DNA from: Oasisia sp. SBJ-2009
Lineage: Eukaryota; Annelida; Polychaeta; Sabellida; Siboglinidae
Length of the DNA: 64,000 nucleotides
Assembly (NCBI GenBank): GCA_964017155.1
Contig: OZ024866.1
Span: forward strand, 27,876,105-27,940,104
Reading direction: 5' to 3'
A program made the translations under genes and the position numbers. The notes below the pieces were generated by a model that made no database searches, was not told where the DNA came from, and saw only the letters and a list, made by a program, of their open reading frames with translations. This document shows, piece after piece, positions 45,201-64,000 of the stretch. Position 1 is the first letter of the stretch, and every line of letters starts with the position of its first letter.

Positions 45201-45997
45201 TGTTCAGAAAATTAGCACAGAACTGGCAGTTTGTGCACGAGACTAGCAGCCCAGGCAACAGCCAAGCCAATGGTGCAGCCGAAGCGGCGGTCAAGATCGC
45301 TAAGAGGATGCTGAGAAAATGCAAGGCATCTAAGGAAGATCCATACCTCGGTCTTCTGAACATTGGTAACTCACCGACTGAAGGAATGGCAACAAGCCCT
45401 GCACAACGCCTGTTTGGTAGACGTACCAAAACGTTGCTGCCAACAACACACAACCAGTTGAACCCGGGTGGTCCTGCCGATGTCAGAAAGCAATCCGGAT
45501 GTCAGCGAACTAAGTTCAAATCAGTACTGAACTCAGACCACCCCAGACGTGACTTACGACGTTTGAATGTCGGCGAAACGATCAGAATGCAGCCATTAGA
45601 ACACGGCAGGAGGGAATGGACTGAGGCAACGGTTCACAAAGCTCTGTCCAGTCGATCGTACGATGTCATAACAGCGACTGGACGCCATTACCGTCGAAAC
45701 CGCCGACACCTCAGACCATCGCGTCCATCCGAGCACGACACGACACATGATCGCGCTGACAGACCTGAACGAATGATACCACCTAGTGGCGTACCGAGAG
45801 ATCGAGCACACGATCCGGAAACGGTCACTGTTAAGACAAACGCAGCCTCAATTCAACAACAGGAAACTACAACAGTCCCACAGAATACACGACTAAGTAA
45901 GGTAGTTGTGCCAGAAGACACGCGAGAACATGATCCCACGGGCCTGACTACACGATCCGGGAGAGTCGTCAGGCCCGTGGATAGACTGAACTTGTAA
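42233..45997 (+). CDS. Ty3/gypsy Gag-Pol polyprotein (5' part displaced by MITE)
   Basis: The genuine element coding starts at about 42266; the first ten residues of the frame come from the MITE. Residue numbers count from 42233. Gag end is at 11-130; Cys/His zinc knuckles CRYCGRRH and CNNCGAKDHFERKC at 131-165; protease FQIDTGATVNMLP at 228-240 with the catalytic DTG. Reverse transcriptase has FSKADLSSGYWH (Asp445) and IADDIVIYG (Asp507/508). RNase H has LENDASEYGLGS (about 651) and VVTDHKPL. The integrase has the HHCC zinc finger (HAGHIG...CGVC, 864-900) and a DD35E triad, Asp928, Asp981, Glu1017. The C-terminus is RSGRVVRPVDRLNL. All catalytic residues are present and there is no internal stop, so Pol is intact. 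The element belongs to the K02A2.6-like gypsy group. Confidence 0.95.
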   Translation: MVFEWYFFVRATPQEHRTVAEILSAFDEFAIGEANETFERYKFNSRKQEDGESFEDFHADLRVLANTCNFCHQCANSMIRDRIILGIRQSETRQELLKIRKLSAISHRSVLDDVCEPVHVVNHGRLLKRVCRYCGRRHAPKKEMCPTYGKTCNNCGAKDHFERKCMKGRNTNQLSGNQHQRRVYNIRDNNGPDEDDDSGDAWVHSLTPRKRGAYAKCRMLVNGKQLVFQIDTGATVNMLPARYARDVVPYNGVLTMWNKTMIKPLGKCRMLLSNPKTETSHDVEFIVVKDNDDCQPILGLQTSEQMHLVKIQDNNFHRVAAVQDDSCFNSLFDDKLGEFPGVQHLTVNPEVCPRIMASRRIPIAIRPQLKSELERLTAMGVIAPVDEPTPWVSQVVVVKKRSGALRVCIDPHELNKALQREHYTLPILEDVLHELQGATVFSKADLSSGYWHVKLDDESSLLTTFQTCFGRYRWCRLPFGTTVSSEVFQKHLLEALRGLPGIICIADDIVIYGKTSEEHDENLRKFFERCLETGIKLNKDKLDIGLKEVPFMGHRITKEGLRVDPAKVSAISEMQPPTNINELRRFMGMANYLARFMPHLTDTMQPLHNLLKNDVPYVWSTTQQTSFDAVKVMLAEAPVLAFYNSDKELVLENDASEYGLGSVLLQDGKPVAYASRSLSSAERHYAQIEKEMLSVLFGLSKFHHYTYGRDITVVTDHKPLVAIRAKPLGKAPKRLQHMLLKSQEYSYQLTYKPGKAIPVADALSRAPTDDPVTDEVAINNITLTAFIPERLDRIRGATLLDPVLQELDTVIMEGWPNDKRRVPDRLLPYFSYRDELTIQDGIIFRGERIVIPSSLRKSMKEKVHAGHIGINSSLRRARDLTYWPQMSTDIRHYVETCGVCATYADKQPAESMVMTETPDLPWQKVGTDLFSWSGRDYMVTTDYHSSFFELDYLPDTTSETVVGKLKNNFSRHGIPHTLVSDNGPQYASAVFRKLAQNWQFVHETSSPGNSQANGAAEAAVKIAKRMLRKCKASKEDPYLGLLNIGNSPTEGMATSPAQRLFGRRTKTLLPTTHNQLNPGGPADVRKQSGCQRTKFKSVLNSDHPRRDLRRLNVGETIRMQPLEHGRREWTEATVHKALSSRSYDVITATGRHYRRNRRHLRPSRPSEHDTTHDRADRPERMIPPSGVPRDRAHDPETVTVKTNAASIQQQETTTVPQNTRLSKVVVPEDTREHDPTGLTTRSGRVVRPVDRLNL

Positions 45998-46205
45998 TAG
46001 ATCCAGTCCATGGACAAACTCACGTTGTTGTGTATCAAGTATGTAGATGGACTACTCACTCCTCTTCTGCATAAGCACAACAAAACAAGGGTTTGTGTTG
46101 TGTAGTCATGTGATCCCAGCTATGATCTTACAGCCAGTCCTTCACACGCCATTACTGCAGCCAGCCAGTTTCTCATAACCAGCCCTACCAGTTCCCATCC
46201 CTACT
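45998..46205. other. Sequence after the gypsy ORF, 3' LTR not found
   Basis: A polypurine tract and 3' LTR would be expected here. No copy of the 41405-41600 sequence was seen, and the other side of foldback copy C does not reappear. The element is therefore truncated or rearranged at its 3' end. Confidence 0.6.
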
Positions 46206-46209
46206 GCTT

Positions 46210-46520
46210 CCTCTTACCCCACCTTTAGTTAACTCACATGATCATTGAAATCACATTTCACCCTCCATGTTCTCAAGGTCTTCTCTGAACGCCCTTTCTG
46301 TTTGAGGCTCATATGTGGACATGATGAACACCAGCTGTTCTCACACTATCATCCATGCCATACCTCTACTCTCACATCGTCTCTACTTACATCCTCTGTT
46401 ACTATGATGCCCACCCCATTACTCCTTTCATCTCCTCCTGCATCTAGCCACACATACACACTTGTCAATGTCCTCTCTCAGTCACATTACGGTGATTACA
46501 CCTCCTCTCCATTATATTGA
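46210..46520 (-). pseudogene. LINE endonuclease fragment (RTE-like)
   Basis: Minus-strand reading includes GDERSNGVGIIVTEDV and then, after frame changes, STYEPQTERAFREDLENMEG. It resembles the apurinic-type endonuclease of RTE-like elements (NGVGI..., SAYAPQ...F..DL). Frameshifts and stops show it is dead. Confidence 0.55.
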
Positions 46521-47073
46521 CCACCTCTAGTGCTGTTCCACACATCGTTTACATCTGGGTCGCTGCCAAACGGGACGATGCACCTGAACTTTGCAGATAT
46601 CTCACCTAAATTGATTCTCGGTATCAATGCTATTCGCAATGAGTTTGGACACCATACCCACTGCAGCGCTGCCCTACAGTGCAATTTGTTCTTGGACTTA
46701 TGAACCACACTTTCTCAAGTTTTGGTTGGTGATTTCCTTCCTTTAGATCAATTACCTACCATATATTATGATCTTGATCTGCCCAGTGCTATTTTCCCTT
46801 AGTTGGGGGTGAGAGTTGAGACGCGTACACACAAAGTGGTCCGGCACACTCGCCTCTGGGGCTCCAACCTGCTTTGATCTATATATGGGCTGCAGCTGAA
46901 AGCGAGAGTGTGAGGCCGGGCTACACACTACTCACTACACTACAGCACTAGACACATCACACATAGCAGTGTTAACACGCCACACCACGTTTTATACATT
47001 CAAGCAAATGTATATTTAAGACACAAAGTATACCGAGGCTTTACATAGGAAACACTATATACATATAAACAGA
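46521..47073. other. Non-coding; 3' flank of the coiled-coil gene
   Basis: No recognised gene. The minus strand from 47073 downward is AT-rich and could hold the 3' UTR of the gene above, but no clear AATAAA was seen. Confidence 0.4.
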
Positions 47074-57051
<9,978 letters not shown>

Positions 57052-57113
57052 ATTAATAAAATACCCTAAAATAAATAAACTAAACGAGGTAGGAACGGTG
57101 ATCCGATCAGCAA

Positions 57114-57224
57114 AATGGCTGCATATCGGCCAAATGAAGATGCCGCTGACGGGTTATTTTCGTCGTATCTCAACAACGAAAAGTTAAACAGACAACGTAG
57201 ATGGACGATAATAAGGTCCCTGTA
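57114..57224 (+). other. Short ORF near the predicted start of the coiled-coil gene
   Basis: The ATG at 57114 in good context (CAAAATGGCTG) opens MAAYRPNEDAADGLFSSYLN and stops after 36 codons. The composition is plausible for a first exon of a + strand gene divergent from the coiled-coil gene, but no donor or downstream exon was established. Confidence 0.25.
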
Positions 57225-57410
57225 ATCGCTGTCGACATTATTCACGTTGCAAACATTGATATCCGACTCGAAATTGTCGAGAAATTATCTCAGTAAATCC
57301 GCCAAATGCCGCACGATGTCGGAGGTCAACTAGACGAACGCACCTCAACATCCTTCTAAGTTAACTCAATTAATTAGCAAACGAAAACAATTTTTCACAA
57401 GACGGAGTCA

Positions 57411-57826
57411 GACCACATTTGCATTTTCCATAGGCGACCATAATAACGTTTCCTTCATTTCCTATTAATCTTGATCAGCTCTGTTATTATCATATTGATC
57501 ATATTTACAGCATATTTACCCTCCATAGACAGAGGTTTAGTAAAAAAATTGTGAACTTTTAATACCTCAGGCTCCCACAAACTTCTTTCAAAAATTACAC
57601 CCCTCCATTTCTGCTTGAACCACCCACGGATTGTCCCTGATTACACCACCAAGCAAAATGACAACTGTATTAATACTCAGAAATGCAGCGACTGACAGTT
57701 GTCATAATTTGACAGCTCTGATGCCACGCTGCACAAAAACATAATGTCTACTCACTCCACACTATATAAGTGCTCACAGAAATCCAGGCAACCTGCATAA
57801 TGCTGTTTTTATAGGGTACTCTTTGG
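57411..57826 (+). repeat. Unclassified 400-bp repeat, copy 1, interrupted by an RTE LINE
   Basis: From GGAGTCAGACCACATTTGC onward it matches 61805-62187 closely, including CCTCAGGCTCCCACAAACTT and CACTATATAAGTGCTC. The match continues after the LINE at 59697-59730 (ACGTGCACCTTATT). The family is unknown; there is no coding sequence. Confidence 0.9.
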
Positions 57827-59696
57827 TCGGACACCACTGCAGCATATAAAAATGCCTGCAGACTGCTACAAAAACACACCCGTGCACTGAAGTCAGACTG
57901 GTGGGAAAGGAAGGCAGTGGAGCTGCAGAGAGCTGCTGACAGTAACAACATGAAGGGCTTCTACAATGGACTGAAGGAAGTGTGGGGACCCAAAAAGAAG
58001 GGACCTGTTCAACTGAAATCAGCAGATGGAATGGAGACCTTCTCTGACAGCAACAGAGTTGTGGCAAGATGGAGTGAACACTTCCAGGAGCTACTCAACG
58101 TCCCTGGAGACATAGATCACGAAGCTTTGGACAACATCCCGCAGCGCATTATCAAGACAAGCCTAGATGAGATTCCAACTATGGATGAGATGGCTAAAGC
58201 AATCGCCGGCCTGAAAAATGGCAAAGCACCTGGAGGAGATGGAATTCCTGCAGAAATATGGAAGCACGGAGGAGACAATCTGTTCAGCAGACTGCACCAA
58301 ATAATCACCAATGCCTGGGAGGTGGGTTCCGTACCACAAGCATGGAAGGATGCCAGCATTGTAACCATCTACAAGAAAGGTGATCGAACAGACTGTGGGA
58401 ATTATAGAGGAATCTCTCTTCTTTCCATAGCAGGCAAGATCTTCGCCAGGATCCTACTCAACAGACTATCTACCCACATAACACCAGAGGTAGTTCCGGA
58501 GACACAAAGTGGCTTCAGAGGTAACCGGAGCACCATGGATATGATATTTTGTCTCCGACAACTACAAGAAAAGTGCATTGAGCAGGACCGACCACTGTAC
58601 ATGGTATTTGTCGACTTCAGTAAGGCGTTCGATACAGTTGGGAGGACTGGGCTATGGCAGCTACTGAGGAAGTATGGATGCCCAGAGAAGTTCACAACAA
58701 TGATCGAGGCACTACATACCGGAATGATGGCGAATGTTAGTGTTGGAGGGGAAGTCTCGGAATCGTTCAGTGTCACAAATGGGGTCAAGCAAGGATGTGT
58801 ACTGGCCCCCACGCTGTTCTCCATCTTCCTATCAGCAATGATCGATGATGCTTTCCGAGACATGGGGGATGGCGTCTACATACAGTCCAGACAGAGCGCT
58901 GACCTATTCAACGTCGCACACTTCAGAGCGAAGACCAAGACTACTCGGATACTGATGAGAGAGCTGCTATTCGCAGATGACAGTGCACTGGTTGCACACT
59001 CTGCTGAAGAGATGCAGAATATAGTGGATGCTTTCTCCAATGCGTCAAAGAAGTTTGGCCTGAATATTAACATCAAGAAGACCGAGGTGCTGTACCAACC
59101 CAACTCTACAAGAACCCGAGAGGAGGATATCATGGTTCATGGAAACAAGTTGAACTCTGTTCTGGAATTCACCTACCTCGGAAGCACTATATCAAGTGAT
59201 GGATGCATTGACGATGAAATACAGAGGAGGATGGCCAAGGCTAGTGCATCTTTCGGCCGACTACGCCAGAGACTCTGGAACAACCACCATGTGTCCATGC
59301 GGGTTAAAGGCAAGATATACCGTGCAATCGTGCTGTCCACCCTCCTATACGGAGCTGAGGCCTGGACAGTGTACAGACGACAGGTGAAAAAGCTGCATGC
59401 CTTCATGATGCGACATCTGCGATCGATCATGAGGATAACCTGGATGGACAAAGTGACAAACAAGGAAATACTCGAACGGACAGGGCTGCCATCTATGGAA
59501 GATCTTCTGATCAGAAAGAATCTCCGGTGGACTGGACACCTCATGAGGATGTCACCAGACAGGCTACCAAAGCAGGTTCTCTACTCTGGTCAGAGAAAGA
59601 GAGGGCGCCCTCGTCTCCGGTTCAAGGATACCATCAAGAGAAACCTGAAGCTGAGAGACATAAAGATCGACTCCTGGACATCATGATGATGGTCGG
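57827..59696 (+). CDS. RTE-like LINE reverse transcriptase, 5' truncated, frame intact
   Basis: The frame is open from the insertion point (57827, S-D-T-T-A-A-Y-K) to the TGA at 59684-59686. The first ATG is not the start, because the copy is 5' truncated within the linker upstream of RT. Counting from the GTG at 57917: GLKNGKAPGGDGIPAEIWK at 98-116, VDFSKAFD (motif A) at 232-239, NGVKQGCVLAPTLF (motif B) at 288-301, LLFADDSALVAHS (catalytic DD) at 350-362. The C-terminus has TYLGSTISSDG, LLYGAEAWT, RWTGHLMRM and KRGRPRLRFKD. This matches the group often annotated as craniofacial-development-protein-2-like or RTE endonuclease/RT. It ends ATCATGATGATGG. GGTCGGAC occurs at both junctions (57825-57832 and 59691-59698) and is the probable target duplication. 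No frame damage, so insertion is recent. Confidence 0.92.
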
Positions 59697-59739
59697 ACGT
59701 GCACCTTATTGTGGTCTTACATCAAATAGATTGGCCGGA

Positions 59740-61804
59740 AACGTCAACAGTTCACAAAAGTTAGTCGTACATCAAGAATGACATATAGCTAGATTAACTG
59801 TCTAGGGAAATTGACAACAACTCGATAATAATTATTATATGCGTCTTTAAGCGTTGCACCCCTCCAAGATAAATAGCACCGTGTATGGGTTGAAACACGT
59901 TTATTCAGAAACTGGTAATATATCAGACGGTTGCCTGAAACAAATGGCACCGTACACGACAAACAGTCCACCACAGTCTCTTACCGATCTGGCAGTAACA
60001 TAATATATTATAGAGAATATTGAAGATATATATTTTTTGACAATGTTTTTTACAAAATGTTGTAAATTGCCCCATAAAAATCCAAAAAGCATATTTTTAA
60101 ACAGCATTTTTCGGAGACGCAAATCGCTAAATTTCACGAATTTCTGTATATCATAATGCTCACCAACTTTGCTCAATTGTATAATGCAATTATGAACTGT
60201 GCGTCATATATATATATATACGTCCCCAGGAGGGCTCAAAATCACAGGCCAGTTTCTCATAAATTTTCGCTAAATTAAAAGGCCAGGCTTTCGAAGGTAA
60301 TTTCAATTAAATTGTAAGTAGAGCGCTGAAATGTGGGATATGCATTCAGGAATATACACGTTACGTGACGGAAGCATATTCGTGATACACAGTAGAACCT
60401 ATCACTTGCGTCAAACAAATGATCATCCTACCCCCTTGCAATAAGCCGCACTTTACACGGGCGCAAGCCATTAGATTAGACAGAGACACTTCAATGACCA
60501 TCACACGTCGTTTATTTTGTCACAAATTATTTCGCTGGTGTACATACGCTATTGAAAACATCATATACTGCTGGCAGAATAGTTCATTTCAGAAAACAAT
60601 GTTGGCCAGGGACACCATAGACACGTGGCAAATGTTGAATAGACAGTTGCGGCACCCTCTGCCGCAACTTAATCGCTGTAAACGCATTCATTGTGGCAAT
60701 AATGTTGTTACTAAAACATATCCAGATAGTTTTAGTGCATTATAACGCATCTTAGATTTTGACAATTCGGATAGAACATGCAAAATACCAGTGATTGGTA
60801 TAGTTTCTTATCAGACTGTATATTACTTACGTATATGATTAGTTTAAGCGCACATGTCATATGCAAAAACCTGTATAATTCGGTTATATTACAGCTAAAA
60901 AGTGCAAGACTGTCGAGAGACGGAGAGTGATGGTATCTTAGTTCTTGTAGACAACTTCAACATACCGACACTTCTGTTAGGTAACCAATTTTAATTTGTA
61001 TGAGCATCGATGAACCTTTTCGGATTACGGCAGTCGGGGCATACTTGGAGAACACGTGTTGCTTTCTTATTCTCAGTCATATATGGGGTATATTTAAATA
61101 TATTCTCAATTGTGTTCGGTGATTCGGGTATATATGTGTCGCTATAATAAACAGGTGATAGATAGTTCCTTTTTAGACGCGCGTGGGCTATCCGCTTCAT
61201 ACGGCGACCAACAATTGACTAAAATAGAGGCTGCGTTTAGGGGGTGGGGGTGTAATCAAATGTTCTTTGCTCGCCCGTTGATGCTTATTGTGTGTTCTAA
61301 ATATGACACAAGCAAGAGTCATATAATTACGATTAACACGTAGGAAGATATCGGATGTTCATTTTACTATTTGGTATTAAGAAACAAGCATTTGTAGATG
61401 TCGCATACACAGTATAAGTACTGTAATGGCAGCTAAACTCATCGTACTGGAAATATGTCGTTAATGTGACGCATTTTTAAAATACGAAACAAAATATTCA
61501 CGCTCTTGAACAGGGACATTTCGAGCACAAACTTATGCTGTCTTCATTATAGGATATTACGCATAGTGTGTGAGATGCAGCGTGTAACTTCCACATAACC
61601 AATATTGTCAATGTATTTTCCTTGCACATTACACGGTAACTAGCTTGCTGATTACTTTTAATAACTCTCTTAGATGTAGCTTTATCAGTAAATTATGACT
61701 CCATTGTATTCCAGTCAATAGCAAATTCAAATGCAGCAAAAACAACCTCACGCTTCGCTAAAATCACGTTTTCGTGTCTCTTAAAAAACGGCCGTTTTTC
61801 AATT
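59740..61804. other. Non-coding sequence between the two repeat copies
   Basis: No gene was recognised. Short frames (59901-60176 minus, 60419-60745 plus, 61110-61343 plus) show no known domain. No LTR-type pol sequence lies between the copies. Confidence 0.5.
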
Positions 61805-62215
61805 AGGAGTCAGACCACATTTGCATTTTCCATAGGCGACCATTATAACGTTTCCTTCATTTCCTATCAATCTTGATCAGCTATATTATTGACAATTTCA
61901 CAGCATATTTACCATCCATAGACAGAGGTTCAGTGAAAAAAATGTGAACTTTTAATACCTCAGGCTCCCACAAACTTCTTTCAAACCTTATAACCCTCCA
62001 TTTCTGCTTGTGCAAAATGACAACTGTATTCATACGCAGAAATGCACCGACTGACAGCTGTCATAATTTGACAGCTCTGATGCCACGCTGCATGAAAAAC
62101 ATCATGTCTACTCACTCTACACTATATAAGTGCTCGCAGAAATTTAGACAAACGGCATAATGCTGTTTTTATAGGGTACTCTTTGGACGTGCACCTTATT
62201 CTTACATCAGACGTC
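61805..62215 (+). repeat. Unclassified 400-bp repeat, copy 2 (empty site of the LINE)
   Basis: Same sequence as 57411-57826 plus 59697-59730, but the two parts are joined directly (GGGTACTCTTTGG then ACGTGCACC) at 62186-62188. It shows what the target looked like before the RTE insertion in copy 1. It also lacks a stretch of about 25 bp (near 62008) that copy 1 has. Confidence 0.9.
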
Positions 62216-63060
62216 GACAGCACTACCCTCGGTTACCCAGGTTCCGTGAGGTGGCAGCACTTTTCAGCCCCTCACCTCTTCTCGGTGTAGTTACCCAGGT
62301 TGAGCTGGCTGGTTAATGTAAAAGAAGGATCTGATCGCGGTAAACGAAAGGCCCACGAACTGTGAGTTCCTGGGTGACTTTGGATGCTCTAGCAGTAGAG
62401 TTAAGTGAGATTACTTCATACCAAATCCCAAGCCATAAATTTGTAATATTAAACAAATATCAATAGGGCGTGTAAGTCTCGCGCGCAAAAACGAGGCTAG
62501 GGGCAATTGCGGGCAGGACTTTGTTTTGCTTTTTGTCGTAATAATCGAACTGTTCCGAAATGTCGTATTTCAGTTATATTGTCCGAAGGATTATCACAAG
62601 CAGAAGCAGTGGAATACTTTGCCGGTGACAATGATCACGGAAATCGTGAATTGTAATCGATTATCATGGTGGTTGACATGGCAATAGCGGCAAGTACTTG
62701 CGTTTGGCGATCTTTACTAATAATGAAAAGTGTTTGGAGCATACCTGTTTGGGGCAAACGTATACATGTGTTATTATTATGTGCATTTAGACAACTTGCC
62801 AGATATACGTGCTTATCGAAAGTAAAATGCAAATCCCGTAAAATATTTTATAGTGTATTATTCTTGTGTCCAGTCCCCGATTGTCTCCCTTAGTCCCCAA
62901 TAAGTTCCAAACGCGCGGAGTCACGCCATGTATCGGGACCCACTTACAGGCCCTATTATAATAAACACACACTAAACAATGAATGGGCAAATATTATAAC
63001 TGGAAGGTATGTGCATACTGTGTATTTTTAATTATACAATTTCTTATCGACTTTAAAAAA
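62216..63060. other. Non-coding sequence
   Basis: No gene or repeat was recognised. Confidence 0.5.
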
Positions 63061-63071
63061 GGCTTAATTAT

Positions 63072-63192
63072 ACTACTGCTACTACTACTACTACCACTAC
63101 CACTATCACTACCACTACCACTACCACTACCACTACCACTACCACTACCACTACCACTACCACTACCACTACCACTACCACTACCACTACTA
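63072..63192 (+). repeat. (ACTACC)n/(ACT)n microsatellite
   Basis: About 18 hexamers CACTAC/CACTACC-type, flanked by CTACTACTACT on the left and (TAA)n on the right. The Leu-Pro and Gly-Ser open frames across it are artefacts. Confidence 0.96.
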
Positions 63193-64000
63193 ATAATAAT
63201 AATTATTATTATATCATATATTGTGTCCAAATCCTTAGAAACCAAGCCGGGATGCATATCAAAACAATAAGGTTAATCAATATAAATCAATAAAAAATTC
63301 CAGTTGCCAAATAAAGATTGATAAACCAAGGAGTGATTATAGATAAGCATGGTTGTAAAGGTATGTTTTAAATAACGGCGGAATTTAGTAACAACAGTTT
63401 AAACTGATCTAACACTAGAAGGAAGCATATTTCAAAGAGTAGGTGCACCAACAGGAGAAAAGCCATAATCCCAATATTTGTATTGAATTTAGGGACACAA
63501 ATTAAATCAGAACTAGAATATTGAAGCTAGGTTTGTGAATAAGCCACTGGCTAGCCATATCAAAACATTGCATGTGGATGAAATGACTGCAGAAATAATG
63601 TCACTGTTGAAACGTTGCTGCTAATTAAGGCTCAAGAACCACTTGCACCCGGCTATTCAATGATGGACAGCAACAACTGTATTTGTGCCGACCACCAGCG
63701 CAGTGTATCATAATAGCGGGTGGACGACAGACCCGGCCAATATGAATGCAATTATTTTAGGTAAATCCCCCATATGCAGCTGATACACACATGCAAATAG
63801 CCTTTTAAAAGGATGTAATTTATAATATAACTAGACAACATTCAATACGGTACTAGGTTAGATGCCGTATCTTGCAATACAACTGATAAGAATAATGAAC
63901 ACTACAGTAGATCGTCTGATGTCTTATTTTACTCTGAACGCAAAGATCAGAAGAATGTATTATATCAAAACGGTGTCCACTCCATGCTCCTGTATGACTC
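63193..64000. other. Non-coding AT-rich sequence to window end
   Basis: No gene or clear repeat was recognised. Confidence 0.5.

Noticed and set aside
57411..62215. Two LTRs of one retrotransposon
   Set aside because: The copies do not start TG or end CA, and there is no gag, protease or integrase between them.
63060..63270. Leu-Pro and Gly-Ser repeat ORFs
   Set aside because: Artefacts of the (ACTACC)n microsatellite.

Overview
The window is animal nuclear DNA: AT-rich, intron-bearing and dominated by transposable elements and minisatellites. It carries several LINE clades (CR1/Jockey-like and RTE-like), a Ty3/gypsy element, hAT, piggyBac-like and foldback DNA elements, a tRNA-derived SINE and many (AT)n tracts. 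There is no bacterial-style gene packing. A marine invertebrate, perhaps a lophotrochozoan such as a mollusc, fits best. That is inferred from the repeat style only (AGGTCA-rich repeats, retroposon ends with TATAGCGC/AAAGCGCTTT) and is not proven.

Layout. 0-2 kb: end of a CR1-like LINE. 2.1-7 kb: NR2C2AP, the nuclear receptor 2C2-associated protein, with its last three coding exons on the + strand. It is entered by a huge minisatellite whose repeat unit equals the gene's own splice-acceptor/exon boundary; a 2.1 kb hAT element with an 8-bp target duplication sits inside the array. 7.2-8 kb: a 64-bp minisatellite. 8.7-11 kb: a foldback element. 12.4-15.5 kb: broken LINEs. 15.8-22 kb: a block built of nested tandem repeats (180 bp, 18 bp, about 107 bp and 47 bp units). 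22.9-23.9 kb: a piggyBac-like element. 25.2-31 kb: a THAP zinc-finger gene with frame breaks and a second THAP relic. 31.5-35 kb: repeats. 35.6-37.1 kb: exons of a leucine-rich-repeat gene (- strand). 37.5-38.2 kb: retroposon ends and a SINE. 39.2-40.4 kb: a broken copy of a multicopy Cys-rich gene family. 40.9-46 kb: a gypsy element inserted beside a foldback copy and itself interrupted by a 266-bp MITE.

47-57 kb (- strand) is the most gene-like unfamiliar region. Eight short exons, all separated by phase-1 introns, encode a small coiled-coil protein. Several exons are tandem copies of one another, with intron sequence and an embedded LINE scrap copied along. 57.4-62.2 kb: an RTE-like LINE inserted in one copy of a repeat, with the empty site preserved in a second copy 4.4 kb away. 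The end of the window is simple repeats and unassigned sequence.

There is no operon logic. The host genes (NR2C2AP, THAP, LRR and coiled-coil genes) are independent. The connecting theme is repeat activity that copies, interrupts and remodels exons.
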